Source of the DNA: Shewanella canadensis
GTDB taxonomy: Bacteria > Pseudomonadota > Gammaproteobacteria > Enterobacterales > Shewanellaceae
Direction of reading: 5' to 3'
Assembly (NCBI RefSeq): GCF_003966225.1
Contig: NZ_RXNU01000010.1
Span: forward strand, 106,162 to 170,161
Length of the DNA stretch: 64,000 bases
Positions 18,701 through 26,776 of the stretch are shown piece by piece. Made by a program: the position numbers and the translations under genes. The first letter of the stretch is position 1; the number at the start of each line of letters is the position of its first letter. The notes beneath the pieces are model-generated. The model saw only the letters and a list, made by a program, of their open reading frames with translations, was not told where the DNA came from and ran no database searches.

Positions 18701-19005
18701 TCGGTCCCTTCGGCGAACACTACGGTCACCAGAGAAAGGCCCGTACGGGAAAGCGAACGCACCTCAGTTACTGCCGGCAGCGCGTACATGGCCGATTCGA
18801 CCGGATAACTGATCAGTTTTTCAACTTCTTCGGCCGCCAGGCCTTCGGCTTCGGTATTGACCGTAACCTGCACATTGGTCACATCTGGAAAGGCATCCAG
18901 ATTTAATTTAGGTAACATGGCCACACTGGCGATCGCAACCGCGATCAATGCCAACACCACCAACAATCGGTTACGGATCGCAACCTCAATAAGTCTCTGT
19001 AACAT
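15748..19005 (-). CDS. czcA: CzcA/CusA-type heavy-metal RND efflux pump
   Basis: 1085 residues, the usual size of HME-RND transporters. TM1 is near 12-30, a large periplasmic loop lies at about 35-340, TM2-6 follow, then a second periplasmic loop and TM7-12. The TM4 motif IGMLVDGSVVMVEN contains the proton-relay Asp. The following cytoplasmic loop is rich in His and Asp (ADPHHVDEDHHG). The pump drives metal ions from the periplasm or cytoplasm through the CzcB and CzcC partners. Ion specificity (Zn/Co/Cd versus Cu/Ag) is not decided by what can be read here. It is the last gene of the DUF2946-like/czcC/czcB/czcA operon. Confidence 0.9.
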   Translation of the reverse strand: MLQRLIEVAIRNRLLVVLALIAVAIASVAMLPKLNLDAFPDVTNVQVTVNTEAEGLAAEEVEKLISYPVESAMYALPAVTEVRSLSRTGLSLVTVVFAEGTDIYFARQQVFEQLQAAREMIPDGIGVPEIGPNTSGLGQIFQYILRAAPDSGIDAAELRSLNDYLVKLIMMPVGGVTDVLSFGGDVRQYQVQIDPNKLLSYGLSMEQVTTALESNNRNAGGWFMDQGQEQLVVRGYGLLPSGDKGLKAIAQIPLTEFAGTPIRVGDIAKVDYGSEIRVGAVTMTRRDEAGTPQVLGEVVAGVILKRMGANTKATIDDINARTALVEQALPDGVTFEVFYDQADLVEQAVTTVRDALLMAFVFIVVILALFLVNIRATMLVLLSIPVSICLALMVMSYFGMSANLMSLGGLAVAIGMLVDGSVVMVENIFKHLTQPDRRHLGAARDRADGEADPHHVDEDHHGIAMRVMLAAKEVCSPIFFATAIIIVVFAPLFALEGVEGKLFQPMAVSIILAMLSALVVALVAVPALAVFLFKRGITLRESAVLKPIESGYRRLLTVTMARPKTVVITAFTLFVLSMSLLPQLGTEFVPELEEGTINLRVTLAPTASLGTSLDVAPKLEKMLLEFPEVEYALSRIGAAELGGDPEPVNNIEIYIGLKPVEQWQSASSRVELQKLMEAKLSVYPGLLFTFSQPIATRVDELLSGVKAQLAIKIFGPDLDVLSQSGERLTELVSSIPGAVDVSLEQVSGEAQLVVRPKRDLLARYGISVDTVMSLVSQGIGGVSAGQVIDGNARYDINVRLAEEYRNAPDALRDLILSGVNGATVRLGEVASVEVEMAPPNIRRDDVQRRVVVQANVSGRDMGSVVNDIYAIIPEANLPAGYTVVVGGQYENQQRAQQKLMLVVPISIGLIALLLYFSFGSIKQVGLIMANVPLALIGGVVALFISGTYLSVPSSIGFITLFGVAVLNGVVLVDSINQRRQSALNDVSGADDSGESLYESVYEGTVGRLRPVLMTALTSALGLIPILISTGVGSEIQQPLAVVIIGGLFSSTALTLLVLPTLYRWLYQGPKEKGSTRVSKELEALD

Positions 19006-19053
19006 ACGAGAACCTCTTTTCTTACTCGCTCTCGGAGCGAGCCTTAGTGGTAA

Positions 19054-20427
19054 TTAGTGGTTATGGATATCGAAGCCTGATTTGGCTTGCTCTGAGGCCA
19101 GAAAGAATGCCCCGGATACCACAACATTACTGCCCGCAGCCAGACCACGAACTAAGTTCATGCCGCGCTGACGTTGAACCACTTCCACTTCGACGGCCTC
19201 GAAGCCATCCTCATCTTGAATAAACACCTGCCAATCACCATCGCCACCACGCGTCAGTGCCGCATCGGGAAGAATGACGCCCCCTTGCACTGCATTCGGA
19301 AGATATAACTCAGCAAATTGACCCGCATGAATGACGTGGCCGGGATTTTCAAGACTCACTAGGATCTGCTCGGTGCGAGTCACACTATCGAGTTCATGAG
19401 AACGACCGATGATCTTAGCCTCTAAGGTTTTATCCCCGACCCGAACCAGCGCCTTACTGCCGACACTCACGTTCTCAGACTGCTTTGGCGTGACCTGAGC
19501 TTCGACCCATAGGTGTGATTCATCGGTTATCTGCATCAGAGCCGTCCCCGCAGCAATGACCTGACCCAACATGGCAAGATCTTGCTGCACGCGCCCATTG
19601 ATAGGCGCAAGCAGTTGATAGCTACCGATAGTCTCAGGATTAGACTCTAACGCGCCGATCTGAGAGCTGGTCATCTTCATCGCTTCAAGGGTTGCACGCT
19701 TAAGTTCTGCATCGACCTGCGCCTGAAGACGGCGGCTCGCACTGACTGCGCTCTTACTCATACGCTTAACACGACTCCATTCGGCCGCGGCATTGATGTA
19801 TTCGGCCTGCGCCTGAGCAACAGCAACGCCGCCTAAGGTCAGCAAGGGCTGCCCTTTTTTCACCTCTTGTCCAGGTACGACATGACGCTGCTCAATTCTG
19901 ACATCCAGCTGAGGCGCCAGAGTCATAGTTCTGTCTCTGTCGACCACTAAGGTCGCCGTTGCCACAGCCTCTAGACTGAACGACTCTTCTGAGAGCCTGG
20001 CAACCTCAATGCCTGCCAGCTGTTGCTGCTCTGCAGTAAGCTGCAGTGCATGCCCCTCCTCTTCCGCTTCCTCTCCATGCCCGTGTCCATCATCGGCGGT
20101 TTCCGGTGAGGCATTTTTGAGTTCAGCTTTCTCAACAGATTCGGCCTCATGATCATGTCCCTCTTCCTCTCCATGGCCATGTCCGTCATCGGCGGTTTCC
20201 AGTGAGATATTCTCTAATGAGGTAGTGCTGAGTTCTGTTTTATCCGCCGTTTCGGCGCCATGATCATGTCCTTCGCCCGCAAATGCGGCAGAGGGTAGCG
20301 AGATAGCTGCGGCTAAGGTGATAAACAGACCAAAGCCCATGGCTCTGGTGATCGCATTGGTTGTCGCATTGCCTGTCGCATTGAGCTCGAAACTATTATT
20401 AACTGATTGCTGGTTTTTCATATTCAT
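19054..20427 (-). CDS. czcB: CzcB-type periplasmic adaptor with His-rich repeats
   Basis: 457 residues. An N-terminal membrane segment (about 32-50) leads to a His/Asp/Glu-rich stretch (about 50-125) in which a block ending in ETADDGHGHGEE occurs twice, plus single GHDHGAE-type clusters. Then come the lipoyl/barrel-sandwich and hairpin parts of a membrane-fusion protein (EQRHVVPGQEVKKGQPLLTL, YQLLAPINGRVQQ). Such clusters bind Zn, Cu or Ni in periplasmic metal chaperones. The gene lies 48 bases upstream of czcA and 12 bases downstream of czcC. Confidence 0.9.
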   Translation of the reverse strand: MNMKNQQSVNNSFELNATGNATTNAITRAMGFGLFITLAAAISLPSAAFAGEGHDHGAETADKTELSTTSLENISLETADDGHGHGEEEGHDHEAESVEKAELKNASPETADDGHGHGEEAEEEGHALQLTAEQQQLAGIEVARLSEESFSLEAVATATLVVDRDRTMTLAPQLDVRIEQRHVVPGQEVKKGQPLLTLGGVAVAQAQAEYINAAAEWSRVKRMSKSAVSASRRLQAQVDAELKRATLEAMKMTSSQIGALESNPETIGSYQLLAPINGRVQQDLAMLGQVIAAGTALMQITDESHLWVEAQVTPKQSENVSVGSKALVRVGDKTLEAKIIGRSHELDSVTRTEQILVSLENPGHVIHAGQFAELYLPNAVQGGVILPDAALTRGGDGDWQVFIQDEDGFEAVEVEVVQRQRGMNLVRGLAAGSNVVVSGAFFLASEQAKSGFDIHNH

Positions 20428-20439
20428 TATTCCGTCTGA

Positions 20440-21771
20440 TTACAGTGCTGCAGCCGTATTTGATGCTGAATGCGAGGGCTGAGCTGAAAGTTGTGCCTGA
20501 AGAAATGATTCAAGTTGCCCGCTGGCGCCCATCCACTCCAGCCAGCTCTGATACAGAGCCGTCTCCAGAGTCAAGCCGACAAGGTAACTGCTTGAAAGCT
20601 GACGCTGACTCTGCAGATAATCACTGGTATTGATGTCACCGGCTCGCCATTGTTGAGCCAATGCCGATGCGGCTTCCTGACCCGAAGTCAGCACCAATTC
20701 ACGCCAATCTTGATAGCGCTCGGTGAGTCTTGGCAGACTTAAATGGAACTTCTTCTGCTGTTGAATCAGCACCCTTTCACGCGCCAGATAAGTTTGCTCG
20801 GCAACGGCAATGTCCTGGCTGGCCACGGCTAAGGTTTCACTGTAATTATTGCGGATCTGCAAGGGAATTGAGATACCAACCCCGAACTTGTTCTCTTCAC
20901 CCTCGCGCTCGGCATTTAAGCTGACGGTGGGATCGGCTGATGTGTCGGCCTTCACCTGTTGAACCGTCACCTTGGCTAATAGCACTTGCTGATAAGCACT
21001 TCTCAAAGCGGGTAACTCAGGATCTACCTGTGTCGATATCTTTGGAAGCGTTAACGCCCCGAGAAATCCGCTAAAGGGCAGTTCGCTATCCCCGAATAAC
21101 ATCAACACATTGGCATCAGCGGTGATGGAGGCTTGCTCGGCTATTGCGTAGTCGGCGGCTTTACTCGCCACATCGAGTTGAATCAATTTAAGTTCTACAG
21201 CCGATAGATCACCGACCTGCATCTGCTGCTTGGCGATCTCAAATTGCGTCTTAGCCGCTTGCAGTTGCTGTTTTTGAAACACTACCGCCTTTCGGTTTTG
21301 AGCTTGTTCGACGAGTGCCTGTATCGAACCGGCCAACATCTGACTTCGCTCCAACGAGATATCGGAGAGCATAATTTCAGACTCAAGCTGGGCTTTACGT
21401 GTCGCCGCACCACGCTTATCCCCCCAATCAATGGTCTGGCTGATGCCGAGCGTATAGGTATCTTCACTCGCATTCTGGTAATCCAAACCCAGCTCAGGAT
21501 TATAGACCGCCTGATCGGCCGCCTTAATACTCAACTCGGCTTGAGTGCGTCTCGCCTGTTGAGCGGCAACTTCAGGCAAGGCGTTGAAGCTCTGCATCAG
21601 GCCAGGTAGCCAAGACTCGAAATGGGTTTGGTTAGCACTCTTGTTCGCCGATGTACATGGTGTATAAGCCAGAGATGGGGCTTGTAAGTCTGCTTCTATA
21701 GCAGCCTGAGCACTCGCGGCTCCACTTGTTAAATAAGCTAACAATAGGCTGGCAATTATTGTTTTTTTCAT
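20440..21771 (-). CDS. czcC: CzcC-type outer membrane efflux protein (TolC family)
   Basis: 443 residues with a signal peptide (cleavage near ASAQA, about 24). Alpha-helical TolC-type repeats rich in Ala, Gln, Leu and Glu follow, with typical NPELGLDYQNAS and VGISIPLQIRNN segments. It forms the outer-membrane channel of the tripartite pump with the adaptor and RND protein downstream. The distance to czcB is only 12 bases. Confidence 0.88.
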   Translation of the reverse strand: MKKTIIASLLLAYLTSGAASAQAAIEADLQAPSLAYTPCTSANKSANQTHFESWLPGLMQSFNALPEVAAQQARRTQAELSIKAADQAVYNPELGLDYQNASEDTYTLGISQTIDWGDKRGAATRKAQLESEIMLSDISLERSQMLAGSIQALVEQAQNRKAVVFQKQQLQAAKTQFEIAKQQMQVGDLSAVELKLIQLDVASKAADYAIAEQASITADANVLMLFGDSELPFSGFLGALTLPKISTQVDPELPALRSAYQQVLLAKVTVQQVKADTSADPTVSLNAEREGEENKFGVGISIPLQIRNNYSETLAVASQDIAVAEQTYLARERVLIQQQKKFHLSLPRLTERYQDWRELVLTSGQEAASALAQQWRAGDINTSDYLQSQRQLSSSYLVGLTLETALYQSWLEWMGASGQLESFLQAQLSAQPSHSASNTAAAL

Positions 21772-21985
21772 CGCATGTCCTATCCCAAGAAGCTTTGAAC
21801 TATGCGGGGTTCAGGCCTGCTGAAACTGAATTCAGAAGCGCGAATACAACACATATACGGAGCTGTTCTTGGGTTAAATCATTATCAGGAGCCACATGGC
21901 ACTGGGCCATTGGATTCCAATTAACTGCTTTAAATGATCTTGCTTCCAGCGATAAGCCGAGGGCTCGTAACCAGAAACGAAAAGG

Positions 21986-22459
21986 TTATGCGATAGGGGG
22001 GCGGTAGTCCGGTAGGGCTTCCGGTGGCAGGTAATTACTACTGATGCTGGTAAGAGCATCGTCCACAGGGGCCAAAGGAGTCGTTGAGTTGATAGACATA
22101 GCAGTAACGTGACCGCCATGACACTGACAATCGAGGCAAAGATCGAAGGTTTTAGTTTCAGTCTTACTCACGAGGTGTGAATGAGTGCTACTAGGATCAT
22201 TGCTTGATGCAAAATTTTTGCTCGAGTCTAAGCTTTTGAAATCAAATTCGGTTTCGGCTGAGCATGTGCAATCGACACACTGAGCCAGGCTGGTGATCTC
22301 GGCAGTAAACTGCAGATGGGGGTGATTTTCCGACTCTTCGTCATGACTCCCAAGATGCAACTGATGCGCGCCTAAGTTAGCCCCTGCAAACTGCAGCAGC
22401 ACAACGGCGATCAACGCAATGGCGACCTTGTGGGTGAATAGACGAAATTGATAGCGCAA
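21986..22459 (-). CDS. Cys/His-rich periplasmic protein (DUF2946-like)
   Basis: 157 residues starting at a TTG with AAGG 6 bases upstream. A membrane or signal segment (about 10-30) precedes a His/Cys-rich body with HQLHLGSHDEE, CVDCTC and CLDCQCHGGH, ending in YRPPIA. Short proteins of this kind are often the first gene of czc/cus operons and resemble DUF2946. Paired CxxCxC motifs suggest metal binding in the periplasm; a role as metal sensor or chaperone for the CzcCBA pump is inferred from position. Confidence 0.65.
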   Translation of the reverse strand: MRYQFRLFTHKVAIALIAVVLLQFAGANLGAHQLHLGSHDEESENHPHLQFTAEITSLAQCVDCTCSAETEFDFKSLDSSKNFASSNDPSSTHSHLVSKTETKTFDLCLDCQCHGGHVTAMSINSTTPLAPVDDALTSISSNYLPPEALPDYRPPIA

Positions 22460-22589
22460 AAAATACCTTAAAAAGAGTGCTACTGAACCTGTTTTAAATC
22501 TGACTGCGATTGTATCTGAAAGTTCAGCGCAGACAATATAAACTTAGGATTCAAAATCTAAAGTATTGCCTGCATCACATCGAATGATG

Positions 22590-22793
22590 TTATTTAAATA
22601 CGCAGTGCTTAGCATAATCGGCCGCTTCGTTCGCAGACCAATCACCTGAGTCTTTTTCGCTCATCTGCTTACACCACTTTTCGCTGCCGACTTCTGGTGC
22701 ACAACCACTTAAGCCAGCCATGAAAATCCCAGCCAGCGCGATAGAGATAAATCTAGCCGAGGCGTTAAGTGATGTTCCATTTTTTGAAAGCAT
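22590..22793 (-). CDS. Small DUF3012-type lipoprotein
   Basis: 67 residues. A signal peptide ends in the lipobox LSGC (Cys near 30); the mature peptide CAPEVGSEKWCKQMSEK and DWSANEAADYAKHCVF is characteristic of DUF3012 proteins. Two further Cys could form a disulfide. AGGAAAA precedes the ATG. Function unknown. Confidence 0.8.
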   Translation of the reverse strand: MLSKNGTSLNASARFISIALAGIFMAGLSGCAPEVGSEKWCKQMSEKDSGDWSANEAADYAKHCVFK

Positions 22794-22914
22794 TTGATTT
22801 TCCTTAAGTTATGATTGCCACCAGCGTCTACTCTCTATAAAAACATTAGTGGCGGCTTTATATTATAAAATAACGACACAGCTAATGTCTTATTTAATAA
22901 CAATATCTGATCAT

Positions 22915-23280
22915 TTACTTATCTAAATTGGTGGCAATCCAATCTTTTGCCAACTCTTTTTCCTCTAATGGGTACCAAGCTACCTCGCCTTGCATAAACG
23001 GCCCCATCAGACGCACGGCGTCACCGAACCAATCGGGCCCCCCCACCAGGACTAAACCGTCGAAGTTAGGCAGTTGAACCTCACCACTTCCCTTCAGGGA
23101 CTGTGAGTCCCACCCCTCTAATAACACATCGGCTTCTATATAGAGACAGACCTTACCCGATTGTTCACGATAGCTCTCAATCAAAGGCTTAAGGTGTTGC
23201 TGATAATCAGAGGTAGACAAACGCCCGCTAGCAAAAAGGCTGATAACACCTTCAGCAATATCTGGGATTTTGCATAACAT
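22915..23280 (-). CDS. STAS/SpoIIAA-like protein
   Basis: 121 residues of the SpoIIAA-like/DUF3478 type: an N-terminal helix-strand region ending in VCLYIEADVLLEGWD, then FDGLVLVGGPDWFGDAV and a C-terminal EKELAKDWI. The fold resembles STAS and SEC14 domains. No partner gene is adjacent. Role unknown; members may bind lipids or act in stress responses. Confidence 0.75.
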   Translation of the reverse strand: MLCKIPDIAEGVISLFASGRLSTSDYQQHLKPLIESYREQSGKVCLYIEADVLLEGWDSQSLKGSGEVQLPNFDGLVLVGGPDWFGDAVRLMGPFMQGEVAWYPLEEKELAKDWIATNLDK

Positions 23281-23409
23281 AGAAAAACTCCGAACAAGGA
23301 TAAATGGTCAAGCACCTAATAGTGCTTAGAGCATACCAGAGATATCGATACTGAATAAACTCAATCTTCTGTTAAGATACACTCCTCCCAAACGACGATA
23401 TATTTTGCC

Positions 23410-23826
23410 ATGATAAAAATTTCGAACAGTGTCTCTCTTCAAGAAAATGAGATTGAATGGCAATTTATTCGCTCCAGTGGTGCGGGTGGTCAACATATTA
23501 ATAAGGTTTCTACTGCGGCCCAAATCATCTTCGATATCAAGGCTTCATCTCTGCCGGATTTTTACAAGCAAGCACTCCTAAAGAAAGCGGATCATCGCAT
23601 CACAAAAAGCGGCAAAGTTATCATTAAGTGTCAGCAGAGCCGTAGTCAAGACTTCAACCGTCAGACAGCGTTAGCCCAATTCATCGAGCTTATCGCCAGC
23701 GTGGCCATCATTCAGAAAAGACGCATAGCCACCAAACCGACAAAAGGAAGCCAACGTAGGCGTGTCGATACAAAAAAGCAGAAAGGCGCCACCAAGGCGT
23801 TAAGACGAAGTAAGTCAGATTATTAA
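23410..23826 (+). CDS. arfB: Ribosome-rescue peptidyl-tRNA hydrolase ArfB
   Basis: 138 residues, the usual ArfB (YaeJ) length. The catalytic GGQ motif is at 26-28 in RSSGAGGQHINKV, and a Lys/Arg-rich C-terminal tail (about 105-138; TKGSQRRRVDTKKQKGATKALRRSKS) fits the part that probes the empty mRNA channel. The enzyme releases peptides from stalled, non-stop ribosomes without needing a stop codon. Confidence 0.92.
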   Translation: MIKISNSVSLQENEIEWQFIRSSGAGGQHINKVSTAAQIIFDIKASSLPDFYKQALLKKADHRITKSGKVIIKCQQSRSQDFNRQTALAQFIELIASVAIIQKRRIATKPTKGSQRRRVDTKKQKGATKALRRSKSDY

Positions 23827-23874
23827 GTGGTGAGAAACTAGGGCCTGATTTCTAGCACCTATCGTCTTTTTCTG

Positions 23875-23918
23875 CCTCATCTCGCCGCCTTTTCTACCTC
23901 ATCTCGCCGCCTTTCTCT
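23875..23918 (+). repeat. 22-bp tandem repeat, two copies
   Basis: CCTCATCTCGCCGCCTTTTC-type units at 23875 and 23897, with a decayed third start (TAGTTTCGCCG) after them. They lie between arfB and aroQ. Confidence 0.8.
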
Positions 23919-24049
23919 ACATAGTTTCGCCGAAATTGACGCTAAAAGTCGACAACTCCCTAAACTTCTGTTGAAATCAGATAAGTCACTTATTGTGCAA
24001 TAGTCAGCGATTACTCACCTATTACTATTAAAAAATCAAGGATACCTCC

Positions 24050-24505
24050 ATGGGCGGCAAGGCAAAGATCTTACTGGTGAACGGACCGAACCTTAATCTA
24101 CTAGGACGCAGAGAGCCCGGACATTATGGGCACCACACCTTAGATCAGATAGTCAAAGAGCTACAAGATGAGTCAACCAATGCAGGCGTTGTCCTCGAGC
24201 ATATACAGTCAAATGCAGAACATGAGCTAATTGATGCCATTCACGCAACGGAAGCCGACTTTATCATCATTAACCCCGCCGCATTTACTCACACGAGTGT
24301 CGCGCTAAGAGACGCTATTCTGGGTGTATCAATTCCCTTTATCGAAGTACACCTCTCTAATGTGCATGCCCGAGAGCCGTTTCGTCACCACTCCTATTTC
24401 TCAGACAAGGCTGTCGGCGTGATCTGCGGTCTGGGCGCACAGGGTTATCAGTTTGCACTGCAATCGGCGGTTAGCCGACTCAAGGCTAAATCGGCAGAGC
24501 GTTGA
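24050..24505 (+). CDS. aroQ: Type II 3-dehydroquinate dehydratase
   Basis: 151 residues, the standard type II dehydroquinase size. Motifs are LLVNGPNLNLLGRREPGHYG at the N-terminus with the catalytic Tyr region, INPAAFTHTSVALRDA, and IEVHLSNVHAREPFR. It makes 3-dehydroshikimate in the shikimate pathway. It stands directly before accB, the same order as in many gammaproteobacteria. A heptamer repeat array begins at the very next base after its stop codon. Confidence 0.95.
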   Translation: MGGKAKILLVNGPNLNLLGRREPGHYGHHTLDQIVKELQDESTNAGVVLEHIQSNAEHELIDAIHATEADFIIINPAAFTHTSVALRDAILGVSIPFIEVHLSNVHAREPFRHHSYFSDKAVGVICGLGAQGYQFALQSAVSRLKAKSAER

Positions 24506-24547
24506 TTCTGGGTTCTGGGTTCTAGGTTCTAGGTTCTAGGTTCTAGC
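24506..24547 (+). repeat. Heptanucleotide array after aroQ (six units)
   Basis: Six units: two TTCTGGG, three TTCTAGG and one TTCTAGC, starting directly after the aroQ TGA (24503-24505). Confidence 0.95.
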
Positions 24548-24610
24548 GCAGTAATCTGTTAACGATAAAAATTGAACAACTATTATTGAAATAACTATCT
24601 TTGGAAAAAA

Positions 24611-25132
24611 ATGGATATTCGAAAAATAAAGAAGCTGATTGAGTTAGTGCAGGAGTCGGGGATTGCCGAACTCGAGATCAAGGAGGGCGAAGAGTCGGTA
24701 AGGATCTGCCGTCAGAGCCCGGCCTCCCCCTTTCCCAATCAACCTATCTATGTACCCGCAGGTGTACAAGAGGCGACCGGTGAAGTAAGTACTAACCTGG
24801 CAGCAAGTTCAACCTCAACAGCCTCTCAACTAATTTCATCACAGAGCGCTTCACTATCAAGCACAAGCAATATTGCAGATGAGTTTGATGAGGCCAACAC
24901 TGTGATATCTCCTATGGTCGGCACCTTCTACCTGTCACCGTCCCCCAAAGCCGAGCCACTTTGTCAGGTGGGACAAGTCGTAGAGCAGGGCGCGCCAGTC
25001 TGTATCATTGAAGCGATGAAGATGATGAATCAAATTGAGGCGCCTCGATCCGGCGTCATTAAAGCCATTCTGGTAGAGAGCGGTGAAGCCGTCGAATTCG
25101 ATCAAGCCTTGATTATTATTGAAGATGAATAG
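24611..25132 (+). CDS. accB: Biotin carboxyl carrier protein of acetyl-CoA carboxylase
   Basis: 173 residues. An N-terminal helical part MDIRKIKKLIELVQ, a Ser/Thr/Ala-rich linker (about 55-95) and a biotinyl domain (about 98-173) with EAMKMMNQ; the biotinylated Lys is near 137. It carries CO2 from biotin carboxylase (AccC) to the transferase in fatty-acid synthesis. Unlike the usual tight accB-accC spacing, 157 bases separate it from accC, and these include a heptamer array. Confidence 0.95.
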   Translation: MDIRKIKKLIELVQESGIAELEIKEGEESVRICRQSPASPFPNQPIYVPAGVQEATGEVSTNLAASSTSTASQLISSQSASLSSTSNIADEFDEANTVISPMVGTFYLSPSPKAEPLCQVGQVVEQGAPVCIIEAMKMMNQIEAPRSGVIKAILVESGEAVEFDQALIIIEDE

Positions 25133-25134
25133 AT

Positions 25135-25169
25135 CGAGTTGCGAGTTGCGAGTTGCGAGTTGCGAGTTG
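25135..25169 (+). repeat. Heptanucleotide array after accB (five units)
   Basis: Five perfect CGAGTTG units starting two bases after the accB TAG stop codon, in the accB-accC gap. Confidence 0.95.
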
Positions 25170-25289
25170 CGAAAAGTGAACCAGCACTTAAGACCCATAG
25201 CAAGACCAGAGCTTTCTTTGAGAAGAAGTCGTTGAGAGAAAGCCATCGAGACATAGCTGTGAGAAAATCTCATTGAGGGATCGTCATTG

Positions 25290-26660
25290 ATGAAACTACC
25301 AAATGAGCGTCCAATAACACGCGTGCTTATCGCCAACCGAGGTGAGATAGCACTCAGAATACAGCGTGCTTGCGCCGAACTAGGCATAGAAACGGTGGCC
25401 ATTCATTCAACGGCCGATCGCCAGCAATTACATCTCGAATATGCCAGCCAAACACTCTGTATCGGGAAAGCGTCGGCATTAAATAGTTACCTCAATATTT
25501 CAGCCATTATTTCGGCGGCGTCACTTTCTAGAACAGATGCGATACACCCAGGATACGGATTTCTCTCCGAAAACGCCGACTTTGCCGAGCAAGTTGAAAG
25601 CAGTGGCTTTGTTTTCATCGGTCCTACCCCTGAAGTTATTCGTCTTATGGGTGACAAGATCTCAGCCATTGCGGCAATGAAGCAAGCCGGAGTGCCCACC
25701 GTTCCTGGCTCCGACGGAAGCTTAACCGACAATCATCAGCATAATAAACAGCTTGCAGAGCAGATAGGTTACCCCGTAATAATAAAAGCCACCGCCGGTG
25801 GTGGTGGACGAGGCATGAGGGTCATAAAGGGGGAAGCTGAGCTCATTCAGGCTATCGAACTAACCCGGGCCGAGGCCTTGGCCGCATTTGCCAATGACTC
25901 GCTCTATATGGAGAAGTATCTTGAAACGCCTCGCCATATTGAAATTCAGGTGCTGTCTGATGGCCAGGGAAACGCTATCCACTTAGGTGAGCGCGACTGC
26001 TCGATGCAGCGAAAACATCAAAAGGTCATCGAGGAGGCCCCCGCCCTAGGTATCGATGAACAAACACGCCATACCATAGGTGAGCTCTGTGCTAAGGCCT
26101 GCATAGAGATAGGTTATCGCGGCGTTGGTACCTTCGAGTTTCTCTATGAAGCAAACCGGTTCTACTTTATTGAGATGAACACACGCATTCAGGTAGAGCA
26201 TCCCATCACTGAGATGATCACCGATGTCGATATTATCAAGGCGCAGCTGGAAATTGCCTCAGGTTTACCTCTCAAACTTAAGCAGCAAGATATCCCCCTC
26301 AACGGTCACGCCATCGAGTGCCGGATCAATGCCGAAGATCCTGAAAACTTTGTCCCTTCGCCTGGCCTCATTACTCAGTTTCACGTCCCCGGGGGAATTG
26401 GCGTTCGCTGGGACTCTCACCTCTATCAAGGCTACAGCATCCCTCCCTATTATGATTCCATGATTGGAAAACTGATCACCTGGGGGGAGGACAGAGCGAC
26501 CGCCATTGCCCGCATGCAGGTGGCGATCAATGAGCTGAAAATTGAAGGGATAAAAACCAATATACCTCTGTTAAAGAAGATACTGGCCGATGAAGGGTTC
26601 AGGCAAGGCGGACAATCGATACATTATCTTGAGAAAGAGATCCTAGAACCTAGGAACTAG
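25290..26660 (+). CDS. accC: Biotin carboxylase subunit of acetyl-CoA carboxylase
   Basis: 456 residues. Biotin carboxylase N-domain (about 8-120; RVLIANRGEIALRI), ATP-grasp domain (about 121-330; ATAGGGGRGMRVI, QRKHQKVIEEAPA, EMNTRIQVEHPITEM) and C-domain (about 340-445; ECRINAEDP). It carboxylates biotin on AccB with ATP and bicarbonate. A TTG directly before the ATG could also be a start. The last residues (LEPRN) and the TAG stop are encoded by the first units of a heptamer array, so the normal C-terminus has been overwritten. Confidence 0.95.
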   Translation: MKLPNERPITRVLIANRGEIALRIQRACAELGIETVAIHSTADRQQLHLEYASQTLCIGKASALNSYLNISAIISAASLSRTDAIHPGYGFLSENADFAEQVESSGFVFIGPTPEVIRLMGDKISAIAAMKQAGVPTVPGSDGSLTDNHQHNKQLAEQIGYPVIIKATAGGGGRGMRVIKGEAELIQAIELTRAEALAAFANDSLYMEKYLETPRHIEIQVLSDGQGNAIHLGERDCSMQRKHQKVIEEAPALGIDEQTRHTIGELCAKACIEIGYRGVGTFEFLYEANRFYFIEMNTRIQVEHPITEMITDVDIIKAQLEIASGLPLKLKQQDIPLNGHAIECRINAEDPENFVPSPGLITQFHVPGGIGVRWDSHLYQGYSIPPYYDSMIGKLITWGEDRATAIARMQVAINELKIEGIKTNIPLLKKILADEGFRQGGQSIHYLEKEILEPRN

Positions 26661-26768
26661 GAACTAGGAACTAGGAACTAGGAACTAGGAAATAGGAACT
26701 AGGAACTAGGAACTAGGAACTAGGAAATAGGAACTAGGAACTAGGAACTAGGAACTAGGAACTAGGAA
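26643..26768 (+). repeat. Heptanucleotide array at the accC stop (17 regular units)
   Basis: After a divergent CTAGAAC start at 26643, seventeen units of CTAGGAA run from 26650 to 26768. Units 7 and 12 are the same variant, ATAGGAA. The accC TAG stop (26658-26660) is within the second regular unit. The array ends 8 bases before the stop of the convergent HD-GYP gene. Confidence 0.95.
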
Positions 26769-26776
26769 CTTTAGCC

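Noticed and set aside
24506..26768. CRISPR array
   Set aside because: The repeats are 7 bp and contiguous without spacers, and no cas genes are present.
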